Below are positions 36,601 through 45,900 of a DNA stretch of 64,000 bases, piece after piece. The stretch is from an uncultured Bacteroidota bacterium (lineage in GTDB: Bacteria; Bacteroidota; Bacteroidia; Chitinophagales; Chitinophagaceae). The position numbers and the translations under genes were made by a program. Each line of letters starts with the position of its first letter. Position 1 is the first letter of the stretch. The notes under the pieces are model-generated. The model was not told the DNA's origin and ran no database searches. It saw only the letters and a program-made list of their open reading frames with translations. The stretch covers positions 62,001 through 126,000 of the forward strand of contig CAISPO010000059.1 in the NCBI GenBank assembly GCA_903887415.1, given 5' to 3'.

Positions 36601-37759
36601 TACCTGTAGAGCCCAGGCCGACCCCCATGGGGTGCGACACAATGAATGGTTGTATCCGCTTCTGGTTTATTTTTCTTACTTTATAAGATGCATCGTCCGA
36701 TGGCTTGAATGCACTCTGGAAGCGGTATAATGTGCCATTCGAGGTAGGTATGAAAATGAGCACTACCATGATAGCCGCCGCTGCTGCGCCGATAAAAAGT
36801 ATCTTTTTTGAGAATTTCAGTATGCCGTAAAGTATCATAGCTGCCGGTACCAGTACAAATGCACCCCGTGTGCCTGAATACAGCATATTGCTGAGGTAAA
36901 AGCAAATGAGCAGGAACAGGATTATTTTTTTCTTTTTAGAGATCGGCCCGGTCATCAGGCCGATGCAGAGCAGGCTGGTTACCGCCATGGTATAGGCAAA
37001 CACTACAGGGTCTGAGAATATGGAAAACTTACGCCATACCCCGCCGATGAACAGAAGCAATTCAATATTCGGGTCTGAATGGAGATAGGCTTCTTCGAAC
37101 GGGAAAAACCCAAAGTATTGCTGCTTGGTAGCATACACTGCGCCAAATAATGCAAGCCCCAGCCAGAGCTTTAACAGGAAACGAATAAACTCCTTGGTGC
37201 GGATATTGTACAGAAAGACAAAATACATCACCATTACCAGTGCTACAGTTCTCACTGTATAAGCCCATGCAGTAGTTGATGCGGCGACCGGGTTGCCCAA
37301 CTCCGCTAAATTATAAAGTATCCAGATGATGATGATCGCGGTAACAGGTCCTTTAAAGATCGCCCAGTCTTTTTTTCGCTTTTGCTGTATGAATATATTA
37401 AGTACCAGCAGCACCTCCATGCCATCCATGAGTGTGCCCAGCGGGAAATTGACAATATTCATGCGGAGAATCCACATAATGAGGTAAGACACGGTAAGCA
37501 CTATCGTCATGCCCACTTTGGGGAATACAATAAGGCAATAAAGGACAGGTAAGCCAACGGTCATTGCCAACACCAAAGCGCCCACTATAATGCCTGCCTT
37601 GGCAGTTGCCACCGCTATCAGCGTAGCTAACGCAAGTATTAAAAAATACCCCAGCGGGGTATTCATTTTTTTTATTAAAAAAAAGTCACGCATCCGGCTG
37701 CGAAGCGAGGGGCTTGCAGGCTCAATTTGCACGACCGGGACTGCCTGTGTTTTGCTCAT
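36560..37759 (-). CDS. O-antigen ligase/polymerase-like membrane protein, C-terminus truncated
   Basis: A 399-residue protein with about ten membrane helices of the Wzy/WaaL (O-antigen ligase) superfamily. The large periplasmic loop and the late block FLIGGVWRKFSIFSDPVVFAYTMAVTSLL, SGTRGAFVLVPAAMILYG and HPMGVGLGSTGIWGQKFSPG are family-typical; the last normally precedes one or two further helices. Here the reading frame ends five residues later (CRIC, stop), so the C-terminal helices are missing. The gene is the last of the coupled polysaccharide operon, its ATG overlapping the stop of the 50-residue ORF. If still functional it would polymerise or ligate glycan at the periplasmic face; loss of the end makes that doubtful. 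Confidence 0.8.
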   Translation of the reverse strand: MSKTQAVPVVQIEPASPSLRSRMRDFFLIKKMNTPLGYFLILALATLIAVATAKAGIIVGALVLAMTVGLPVLYCLIVFPKVGMTIVLTVSYLIMWILRMNIVNFPLGTLMDGMEVLLVLNIFIQQKRKKDWAIFKGPVTAIIIIWILYNLAELGNPVAASTTAWAYTVRTVALVMVMYFVFLYNIRTKEFIRFLLKLWLGLALFGAVYATKQQYFGFFPFEEAYLHSDPNIELLLFIGGVWRKFSIFSDPVVFAYTMAVTSLLCIGLMTGPISKKKKIILFLLICFYLSNMLYSGTRGAFVLVPAAMILYGILKFSKKILFIGAAAAAIMVVLIFIPTSNGTLYRFQSAFKPSDDASYKVRKINQKRIQPFIVSHPMGVGLGSTGIWGQKFSPGCRIC

Positions 37760-37911
37760 TATAAAAACAGCAGCTTAATAAAGAAAAAAAATACGCCGAT
37801 GAATACAAAGGTCAGCGCTATGATACGTGTGATCTTTTCTGTTCGCTCCTGCTTTAATCGCAGTTTTTCAGCAGCTTTGTCACGCCTCTGGTATGGATAG
37901 CTATAGCTCAT
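37759..37911 (-). CDS. 50-residue single-helix membrane protein
   Basis: This small ORF was found by reading the 150-bp gap between two large genes. It encodes 50 residues: a very basic N-terminal half (MSYSYPYQRRDKAAEKLRLKQ), then one strong membrane helix (IIALTFVFIGVFFFFIKLLFL) at the C-terminus, so the N-terminus probably stays in the cytoplasm. Its ATG overlaps the stop of the GT2 gene (ATGA), and its own TAA overlaps the ATG of the O-antigen-ligase gene. Such double translational coupling strongly suggests a real product, perhaps an accessory or assembly factor for the glycan machinery. No family is recognised. Confidence 0.7.
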   Translation of the reverse strand: MSYSYPYQRRDKAAEKLRLKQERTEKITRIIALTFVFIGVFFFFIKLLFL

Positions 37912-39095
37912 TTCTTAAGTTCATTAATGGTTTTGTCGCTGAAATGATTGGTGGCAACAGATAGTTTATTTGCATTCCTGCTGCGCATCAATAAAAGCAC
38001 CTGGTAAAAAACGAATACAGGGATGCTAAGCAGGGAGCGCACAATACGTTTGTCTGGATGGGCATGCACTATAGCGATAATAAAGCCGCCGATAAAACAG
38101 GCAAAGCCTGCAAGCCACAAAATCAGCGCCAGCTTACTGACCCATATACTTATGGCCATGAAAAACATGGATAGGATAAGGAAGATAAAAAGCGGCGGGC
38201 GCAGCAGGATGACGCCGAACAGGAAGCGGTTAAGATCGAACTTCTTAATGCCTGCTCCAACCAGTGTGAAGCCAAATTTAAAATAACGGAACCACGTATT
38301 TATCCAGCGGGCGCGCTGCTTTACCAGTTGGTCTGATTTTGTGGTTTTCTCATCATACACTATGGCGCGTTCGTTAAATGCTATCCGGTAACCGCGGCTC
38401 ACGATCTCCATTTGCAATACTTTATCGAATCCCGCGCCGGTAATGTCCAGGTGTTCCAGGCATTCACGGTAGAGGCTGGTTTTAAAGGCCATACCGGAAC
38501 CTGCAAGTGTAGCCGAGGATCCGATATTGAAGAGTACATCGCCATCATAGAAGTGATAATAAATGTCGCGTGATGCATCAAGGCAGGCAAAGGTGGTGTC
38601 CAGGTTCTTAGCCATTCTTATGCCCTGCACAGCAGAAAACCCGGCATCGAAATACCTGTTCAGTTCGTTTAGGTATGCTGGATCAGCAAGGTTATCTGAA
38701 TCAATAATGGTGAGTACATCGTGGGGCCTGATGAAATTGCGGATGGCATAGAAGTGTGACCTTGTATTGCTGGCAAGTGTTTCTGGTGGGCGCAGGACAA
38801 CAACCCGTGGATCATTAAATTTCAGCCCCGATACATCGCATTTATCTGCGACTATATAAATGATGTAGTTGGTGTAGCTGAGCTGGAGCAGTGAATCAAC
38901 AACTGCATGGAGCGATCCGGTTTGCTCGTAGGCGGTGACAATTATGGCATAGTCATATTGCTCCGTATTTTTTGCAGCGGGTCTTACCTTTCGTATTACA
39001 GCCCACACAAGAAACAGGACAAAAGGAACACCCAGGTTATACCCGATCGTCCACTGGAGTAGTATCCATATCCCGTAAAGAATTTTCAAAGGCAT
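37908..39095 (-). CDS. Processive family 2 glycosyltransferase
   Basis: A 395-residue membrane-bound GT2. An N-terminal membrane helix precedes the catalytic domain (DYAIIVTAYEQTGSLHAVVDSLL). Substrate and metal residues lie in DVLTIIDSDNLAD (DxD), the acceptor/base region is at AGSGMAFKT and TGAGFDKVLQMEI, and the QRARW motif (QxxRW) marks processive synthases of the cellulose/hyaluronan synthase class. Three C-terminal helices follow (FGVILLRPPLFIFLILSMFFM and others). It probably builds a homopolymer or repeating backbone from nucleotide sugars at the inner membrane. It starts 6 bp after the co-polymerase gene and overlaps the 50-residue ORF by 4 bp (ATGA). Confidence 0.9.
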   Translation of the reverse strand: MPLKILYGIWILLQWTIGYNLGVPFVLFLVWAVIRKVRPAAKNTEQYDYAIIVTAYEQTGSLHAVVDSLLQLSYTNYIIYIVADKCDVSGLKFNDPRVVVLRPPETLASNTRSHFYAIRNFIRPHDVLTIIDSDNLADPAYLNELNRYFDAGFSAVQGIRMAKNLDTTFACLDASRDIYYHFYDGDVLFNIGSSATLAGSGMAFKTSLYRECLEHLDITGAGFDKVLQMEIVSRGYRIAFNERAIVYDEKTTKSDQLVKQRARWINTWFRYFKFGFTLVGAGIKKFDLNRFLFGVILLRPPLFIFLILSMFFMAISIWVSKLALILWLAGFACFIGGFIIAIVHAHPDKRIVRSLLSIPVFVFYQVLLLMRSRNANKLSVATNHFSDKTINELKK

Positions 39096-39101
39096 GCCGG
39101 G

Positions 39102-41330
39102 CTACTTTTTGGGGTTATCGTTCTCATCCACCTTGTTCAATACCCACCCTATGAATTTTCCATTTATCGCTTTTAGGTATTCTATCTGGTCGGCTTTTTC
39201 ATGAGTGATGTTGGTATTGGCTTCAAATACACACAACATGCGGTCGGCGATCACTACCCATTCTTTCGACTGGTTGAGTGTGTTAAGCGCCGATGCCTCT
39301 ATAATGATCACTTCAAAAAGATCTTTCAGCTCCAGCAGCTTTTGTTCTATGTTATACTGGCTGTTTATCTCAAACAGTGAAATATCATTGCCTTTATTGC
39401 CCAACACAGTAATGTTTCCGGCATCTATGATGTCGTCAATGGTTGTGTTGCCTGTAAGGTAATCCTCGATAAAAAACTGCGGCTGCGTAATAGCTGTGAT
39501 GCCCGGGTTCAGGAAATTACCATCTATGAGCAGCACCTTTTTGTTCATCATCTGGTAGGCGCTTACCAGGCTCAGCGCCAGTAATGTCTTTCCCTCGTTC
39601 CGTGTCATGCTGGTTATTACCAGGCTCCGTGCGCCTGCCATTGCCATATTTACTTCAAAACGTGTGGAGCGCAATAGTCTTTTGAACGCGATATTGGACA
39701 GGTTAATAGATTTTTTACGGGTTATTTTCTGGATGTCCATCTTTGTAGAGCGCAGCAGCTTTCTGAACTCGTTGTTCATAGGGTCTATATTCCATAGCTT
39801 CTGAATGTCCAGGAAAGAGCTTCTTACCACAGGTAAGTAACCGAGTACCGGTATGTCCGTTCTTGTAAGCAGGTCATTGGATGTCTTTACTGAATTGTCA
39901 AGATAGTAAAGTATGAAGAGGATGAAAAAGTAAAGGACAACCGAGACAACACCGGCGTCTATCACCAGCAGAAGTTTCACGGATCCTTGTTTCTTTCCCG
40001 GTACGCCCGGTTCGATCATTTTTATGTGGACATTAGTATTATAATCAATAGTTGACTGGTCGAATTTTTTTAGCATCTCAATATACTCCTTTGAATCCAC
40101 GTCGATCTCATTTTCAAACGCCTGTATCACCGCCTCATTGGGTACCATTGCATCAAGGCGCTTATTAAGGCCCGATATTACGTCCTCTAAAGAAGTAATA
40201 CTGCTTTTTGCAAGGCCCAGTTCTACTTCCAGCCGCAGCTTTTCGCCGATCAGGGTGGTTTTTGCAGATTGCGGCTCGGAAGGATTATTATCAACGATCT
40301 GGCTGATCTTTTGGTTGATCTGGCTTCTGAGGGTATTGATCTTTTGTTTTATATTTTCGTCATAATTGCTCCGGATATATTTGTCGTTGTATGATTTGAG
40401 CAATTCCTGGTCAGCGACAATATCGCGGTTTACAAGGTTCTCTTTTGCCGCATCGAGCAGTTTTTCATTTTCGCTGAACTTTGAATTGATGGTTTCGATC
40501 GCGCCCATATTGGCAGCCACCTTTTTGTGGGCAATGCCCAACTGGGTTTCAAAATCGGCAATTTCGCCATAAAGCACTTTTGCCTGGTCGCTGATGTTCA
40601 GCACCCTGTTTTGTATCTTGTAGCTTTTCAGCCGGTCATTTCTCGCATCCAGTGAATCCTTTTTTTGCTGCATCACCTGGCTCAGGTAATCCATGTTTTT
40701 GCGTTCATTTTCCTGGGTAAAGTAGCCATAGTAGCTGATGAACTCAGCACATACGGCATTAACCACGAACGCAGAAAGCATAGGGTTCTCCGATTCATAA
40801 TCCACATCAATAAAATCACTGTTCTCAACACGTGATATTTTTATTTTTTTTCTCAGCGCGTCGTAGTCATATTCCATAGATACCAACACCTGGTAATAGC
40901 CATTTTGGTCTTTATCGAAAAGGGAAAGCGGGAGCCGTTCTTTATATAGCCGGGTATAGAGCTCAATGCCATGGGCCCTTGCATCGGCGTTAAGGTCGTT
41001 AAGTAGTTTGCTGGGTTTCCGGAATGGGGTTGCTGATGTGAGGTCGTGAATGATAAGTTGGTAAGACACTTCGTCTGATACAGCCTTCAATTGCATGGTT
41101 TGTATCAGGTTGGCGAAGTTCTGGTTTATTCTCAGTTCGCCAAGTTCCTGTACATTTTGCAGTAGTTGCTGTGATTTTTCGGTAATACCCGATGACAACC
41201 GCGCCTTCGACTCATAAGTATCCGGCAGCTTCCGCACCAGGAAGTAGGTAAGTACCATCATAAGAACGGGTATCGCCATGAGGCCATACTTATGCTTCTT
41301 TAGGATGTTTAAATACTTAATTACCTCCAT
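39102..41330 (-). CDS. Wzz/Wzc-like polysaccharide co-polymerase with degenerate ATPase domain
   Basis: A 742-residue chain-length and export regulator. The N-terminal Wzz domain starts with a membrane helix (YGLMAIPVLMMVLTYFLV). A long periplasmic coiled-coil region (about 60-460) follows, then a second helix (LLLVIDAGVVSVVLYFFILFILYYL). The cytoplasmic part resembles a bacterial tyrosine kinase: SMTRNEGKTLLALSLVSAYQ (Walker A), KKVLLIDGNFLNPG (Walker A') and FEVIIIEASAL in place of the usual IIDTPP Walker B, with Glu for Asp. There is no tyrosine cluster at the C-terminus. Before the ATPase the helix motif (F)RKLLRST...DIQK / FKRLLRSTRFEVN occurs twice. It probably works as a structural co-polymerase, not a kinase. 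It overlaps the TolC-like gene by 1 bp. Confidence 0.87.
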   Translation of the reverse strand: MEVIKYLNILKKHKYGLMAIPVLMMVLTYFLVRKLPDTYESKARLSSGITEKSQQLLQNVQELGELRINQNFANLIQTMQLKAVSDEVSYQLIIHDLTSATPFRKPSKLLNDLNADARAHGIELYTRLYKERLPLSLFDKDQNGYYQVLVSMEYDYDALRKKIKISRVENSDFIDVDYESENPMLSAFVVNAVCAEFISYYGYFTQENERKNMDYLSQVMQQKKDSLDARNDRLKSYKIQNRVLNISDQAKVLYGEIADFETQLGIAHKKVAANMGAIETINSKFSENEKLLDAAKENLVNRDIVADQELLKSYNDKYIRSNYDENIKQKINTLRSQINQKISQIVDNNPSEPQSAKTTLIGEKLRLEVELGLAKSSITSLEDVISGLNKRLDAMVPNEAVIQAFENEIDVDSKEYIEMLKKFDQSTIDYNTNVHIKMIEPGVPGKKQGSVKLLLVIDAGVVSVVLYFFILFILYYLDNSVKTSNDLLTRTDIPVLGYLPVVRSSFLDIQKLWNIDPMNNEFRKLLRSTKMDIQKITRKKSINLSNIAFKRLLRSTRFEVNMAMAGARSLVITSMTRNEGKTLLALSLVSAYQMMNKKVLLIDGNFLNPGITAITQPQFFIEDYLTGNTTIDDIIDAGNITVLGNKGNDISLFEINSQYNIEQKLLELKDLFEVIIIEASALNTLNQSKEWVVIADRMLCVFEANTNITHEKADQIEYLKAINGKFIGWVLNKVDENDNPKK

Positions 41331-42034
41331 TATTTTATCTCCTCAAGTTTTGTCCCTATTATTTCTTCAAGGTTGCTTTTCGCAATCAGCAATTGTGTTT
41401 CCGCCTGTATTTTAGCCTGTACAGTACTAGTATAGCTCAGGTAAGTGCTGTTATAAATGTCGAACAGAACATCTCCTTTTTCAAACTTGTGTTTTGTTTC
41501 CTGGTAGATGTGGTCTGCGCTCTCTACGTTTCGCGCGGTCCAGTTGACCAATGATTGCTGCTGTACGTACAGGTAATATCTTTGTTTTACAATGGCTGCA
41601 ATGTTCAGGTAATACTCTTCCTCGTTCAGTTTTGCAATATCATATTCCTGTTTTGCAATTTTTACCTGAGTGGGTTTCTGCAGGATATTGCCTACACTTG
41701 TACTGAGGCCAATGGAATAACCACCCAGGAACGACTGACCTGAGCCTGTAACCACAACTGAGGATGAACCACCACCTTGTGCCGGGCTATAGAGGTAGTT
41801 AAGGGAAAAGATATTATACCAGTCCTGGCGCGCCTTTTGAATATTGAGCTGCGCGATATTTACGCGGTCTTCAAAGGTTTTGGCTTTTGGGTAGTGGGCT
41901 TTCGCCGAGGCAACCAGTTTTTCAATAAAAGTGTCGGAGATATTCGGCAGAATTGACTCCGGTGTCGATTCCTGCGCTCTGCATATATTTACTATGAACA
42001 AAAACAGTATAAAAAATATATACCTTGAATTCAT
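41330..42034 (-). CDS. Half-length TolC-family outer-membrane protein
   Basis: A 234-residue protein with a signal peptide (MNSRYIFFILFLFIVNICRAQ), followed by one TolC-type repeat: a long helix (AKTFEDRVNIAQLNIQKARQDWYNIF), a beta-strand pair (LNYLYSPAQ...GYSIGLSTSVG) and returning helices (IAKQEYDIAKLNEEEYYLNIAAIVKQRYYLYV). Full TolC proteins have two such repeats and over 400 residues; this one has one. It is the first gene of the polysaccharide operon, and its stop overlaps the start of the Wzz-like gene (TAATG). It may be an export channel component replacing Wza, needing twice as many subunits per pore, although that is inference. Confidence 0.8.
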   Translation of the reverse strand: MNSRYIFFILFLFIVNICRAQESTPESILPNISDTFIEKLVASAKAHYPKAKTFEDRVNIAQLNIQKARQDWYNIFSLNYLYSPAQGGGSSSVVVTGSGQSFLGGYSIGLSTSVGNILQKPTQVKIAKQEYDIAKLNEEEYYLNIAAIVKQRYYLYVQQQSLVNWTARNVESADHIYQETKHKFEKGDVLFDIYNSTYLSYTSTVQAKIQAETQLLIAKSNLEEIIGTKLEEIK

Positions 42035-42186
42035 TAAAATAATTTATCTGTATAGAAAAAGCGCAAAATGCCCTGAAAAAATCAATAGAGATTCCAGGTA
42101 AGGCAAAAAATATGCAGTAAAATTAAGACATTTAAAAGGAAAGGCAGCTTTTAATGGAGGAGCAATATTTTTTTAATAACATGTTT

Positions 42187-42199
42187 CCCCCCCCCCCCC
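42187..42199. repeat. 13-bp cytosine homopolymer upstream of the polysaccharide operon
   Basis: Thirteen consecutive C residues (poly-G on the coding strand of the operon) lie 153 bp before the first operon gene at 42034, in an otherwise AT-rich gap (42035-42308). The rest of the gap holds no ORF, RNA or clear promoter that I can call. Such tracts are prone to slipped-strand length change. Confidence 0.8.
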
Positions 42200-42308
42200 A
42201 TTTGGAATATGGAAAAATATCATTAAAATAATACAATATAAATAAGAAAAGTGAATGAAATTACACTAAATATTATGATGCGAATATTAATTGCATGTGT
42301 ATTTTGCC

Positions 42309-42623
42309 TTATCTTACTTTGGCTTCGTCTATTATTTTCATGATGTGGTCAATGATCTCTTTATTAAGACCATCGTTCAAAAATTCCTCTTCTACCACAA
42401 CCTCGTTATTTTTCATAACGGGGTGCTGAACGTGAAATTTCCAAGTGCCATCGGCTTCATCCAGCATCAGGTGCGGGCGGTGTGGGAGGCTACTATTGAA
42501 GTCTGCGTGTATTTTAATTTCGTTCGCAGAGGCAGAGTTATCATGGTCATTGAAATGCAGCATGAAGCTGACCTCGACAATACCTTTACCTGGTACGGCA
42601 ACCTTAAATTCCCTTAGTTCCAT
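42309..42623 (-). CDS. Hypothetical small protein
   Basis: A 104-residue acidic soluble ORF starting at the ATG at 42623 (MELREFKVAVPGKGIVEVSF). It appears as a beta-rich N-terminal half with a short C-terminal helix (LNKEIIDHIMKIIDE). It contains three closely spaced His-Pro or His residues (SLPHRPHL, FHVQHP). No family recognised and no signal peptide. It is separated from the polysaccharide operon by the gap carrying the C tract and lies divergent to the giant surface protein. Kept as a gene because the frame fills the space and the composition is protein-like. Confidence 0.55.
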   Translation of the reverse strand: MELREFKVAVPGKGIVEVSFMLHFNDHDNSASANEIKIHADFNSSLPHRPHLMLDEADGTWKFHVQHPVMKNNEVVVEEEFLNDGLNKEIIDHIMKIIDEAKVR

Positions 42624-42820
42624 TTAGCATTATTTAGCACTGCAATATAGCCAGTAACAATTACATTTTCAAAACAGGATTGATTTTGGAACATAAAACC
42701 CGGCATGATTTTGGGTAGTAGTTCATGGTGATCTCCGGGAGGAAGTCCCAACTTGTAATGCGGGATATAAATCTGTTTAATTCAGGCCTGTGGAAAACAT
42801 TACTATTATTCGAATTGCCA

Positions 42821-42852
42821 TTTGTGGGTAACTTTATTTTTCATTAAATTTG
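42821..42852 (+). promoter_or_regulatory. Promoter of the giant surface-protein gene
   Basis: TTTG (42821-42824) and TAAATTTG (42845-42852) are separated by 20 bp, matching both Bacteroidota promoter boxes exactly. Transcription would start near 42860, leaving a leader of about 137 nt before the ATG at 42997. In the remaining 42624-42996 gap I see no other feature. Confidence 0.7.
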
Positions 42853-42996
42853 CTACCAAAGTGTATTATATTAAGTGGGATGGCCGAAATGCCCGCTATG
42901 TCTATGATTATGCGTTTTTCTTCGGTAGCAGGGAAGCAAGTGGGCGGTGTATATGTTAAAGAGTCTTATTTAGTTTATTTTTTGAAAAACCGGTTT

Positions 42997-45900
42997 ATGA
43001 ATAAAATTTTTCTGCTGCTTGTTTGCTGTTTCCTGAGTGTGGCTGCATCTGCAACTGTAACGATCTATCCTGAAAGCATTTCTACGCCTTATGGAGGAGC
43101 AACGCAGACTGTTTGCCAGAACAGCTCAAATGTAGCGACTTTTGTTTTCTACTCGGCTTGCGGCACATCAACTGCCGGGACCCCGTTAACTATTACCCCT
43201 AACTGGTATTTTAACGGGGTTATAGTATATACCGGTGCGCCAGTTACTATATCAGCGTCAGGTGGAAACATATTGCTGCCGGCAGGGGTTTTTACTTATA
43301 CGGCATCGGGTACATTTTCAGGGGCCAGCGGCCTTTACTGTGAGCTGGACTGGGCCGGTGCCTCTCCATGTGCCGGTGTTACAACAGTGCAAAGCGCTTC
43401 ACCTATAATAAATGTTGGCTTATCACCTACAGCTATTACGGGCGCAGCGGCGGTTTGTACCGGGCAGGCTACAACCTTAAATGCCACCCCTGCGGCTGGT
43501 GTATGGACCAGCAATAATACCTCTGTGGCAAGTATAGCATCCATTAGCGGAGTTGCTACGGGAAACACAGCAGGCACTGCGGTGATAAGCTATACACTTG
43601 GTTCGGGATGTGCTTCTACCCTGGTCTTGACCGTTGACCAGACGCCTGCCGGCATTACAGGGCTCATAAACCTCTGCACGAATACGATCAATACTATGCA
43701 TGACGGTACGGCAGGCGGTATATGGACCAGCAGTGACATAACTGTAGCTACCATTGGTTCGGCAACCGGAACCATGACAGATTTTACTCCAGGTATCACA
43801 ACGATCAGTTATACTTTGAATACAGGCTGCCAGTCAACGATCGCTGTAACCGTGAACCAGGCGCCATCTGTAATTACCGGCACCAGGTCGATTTGCCTCG
43901 GCGACCAAACGACATTAACGGATACTTTGACTGGCGGTGACTGGACGAGCGGCGCACCCGGTTATGCAAGCGTAGTATTCAGCTCCGGCTTAGTTACCGG
44001 GAATACAGCAGGCACTGCCAGCATTACCTATACGCTCAGTTCGGGCTGTAATACATCTTCAGTCGTTACCGTGAATCCCCTCCCCGCAGCTATATCAGGC
44101 GTTGCCTCCGTTTGCGTAAATGGACTCACTATTTTGACAGATGCTACTTCAGGGGGGTTCTGGAGTTCCAGTAACAGTTCAGTTGTGAATATTGGCACTG
44201 GCTCTGCTTTTGCAGCCGCAGGTACTGCACAAGGGTATGATACTATCGTTTACCGGCTGAGTGTAACGGGATGTTCGCAGAGCAGGGTGGTGACCGTAAA
44301 CCCATTGCCAGCTTCTATAAGCGGTAATCTTTTAGTTTGCGTTGGGTTAACAACAGCCCTTACTGACAGCACAGCGGGCGGGGTTTGGTCCAGCACTCCA
44401 ACAAGTGTGGCGATTATCAATTCTTCAACCGGTGTTGCTACAGGGGAGGCTGCGGATACCAGTATAATTACTTACAAGCTGTCCACTGGCTGTAGCATTT
44501 CGGCAATTTTGACGGTGAACCCGCTCCCTGCGGCGATCACAGGGGTGTCTTCCGTATGCGTGGGGTCATCAACAACACTAAGCGATGCCAGCGCCGGTGG
44601 GACCTGGGGAAGCAGCGATCCGTTGGTCGCAACAGTTGTGTCTGGTTCCGGAGTCGTTACAGGGGTTAGTGCAGGAACAGCAATGATCACTTACACCCTT
44701 GCTACCGGCTGCATAAAAACATTTACGATTACCGTGTATTCTGTGCCGGTAGGTATTTCAGGCCCCACCAGTGTTTGTGTGTCCTCAACCATAGCGCTGA
44801 GTGACCCTACTTCAGGTGGTGTCTGGTCCAGCAGCATACCTACTGTAGCCAGTGTTCTAGGCACGGGCGTAGTTTCCGGCCTTGTTGCAGGCACAACAAC
44901 CATATCTTATAAAATAAGTGCAACCGGCTGTTATGCTGCATATGGCATCACCGTTAACCCATTGCCACTTGCTATTACAGGCACTCCGCGTATGTGCCAG
45001 GGGCAGGGCACAGTGCTTACAGATGTTACCACTGGCGGCACGTGGAGCAGCACCACGTTAAGCGTTGCAACGATAGATGGCTCCGGGAATGTAGCCGGCA
45101 TAGGTGCAGGTACATCAGTTGTCAGCTATATATTGCCAACGGGATGCCATGTGACTTCATTAATTACGGTTAATCCTGTACCCGCAGTTATTTCCGGCCT
45201 TTCGAGTGTTTGCTCCGGCTTAACTATATCTGTAAGCGATGCAACTTCCGGCGGCAGTTGGAGCATTACCAATACCTCAGTAGCTACTATTTCAGGCTCA
45301 GGAATTATTACTGGAGGCTTAACTGCCGGTACAGATACAGTGGTTTATACTTTGACGACAGGTTGTTTATCCTCTAAATCGATCACGGTAAATCCGCTGC
45401 CATCTTCAATAACGGGCACTGCTACTGTGTGCGTTGGGCTGACGACTCAATTGAGCGATGTAACAGGTGGCGGCTTGTGGACTAGCAGCAGCACAGCAAA
45501 GGCAACAGTTGATGGTGCCGGACTGGTTACCGGGGTAGCAGCGGGTACGGTAACGATCACTTATGCGTTGGGCACAGGCTGTTTAAAGACAATTGCCGTA
45601 GTCGTGAACCCAATACCCGCAGTCATTTCGGGGACTACTTTCGTATGTGCCGGCTCTACAACCAGCCTCAATGACGCGGTTGGCGGCGGTGGGTGGACGA
45701 GCAGTAATACCGCTGTAGCTACAGTTGTTCCATCCGGCATAGGCGTGGTAACCGGGGTTTCTGCCGGAACTACCACTATCAGCTATACTTTATCCACAAC
45801 TTGTGCCATATCTACGGTAGTAACCGTGAACCCCTTGCCGGCTGCGATTACCGGTACCCCGGCTGTTTGCGTAGGGCTGACGACATCGCTGACCGACGCA

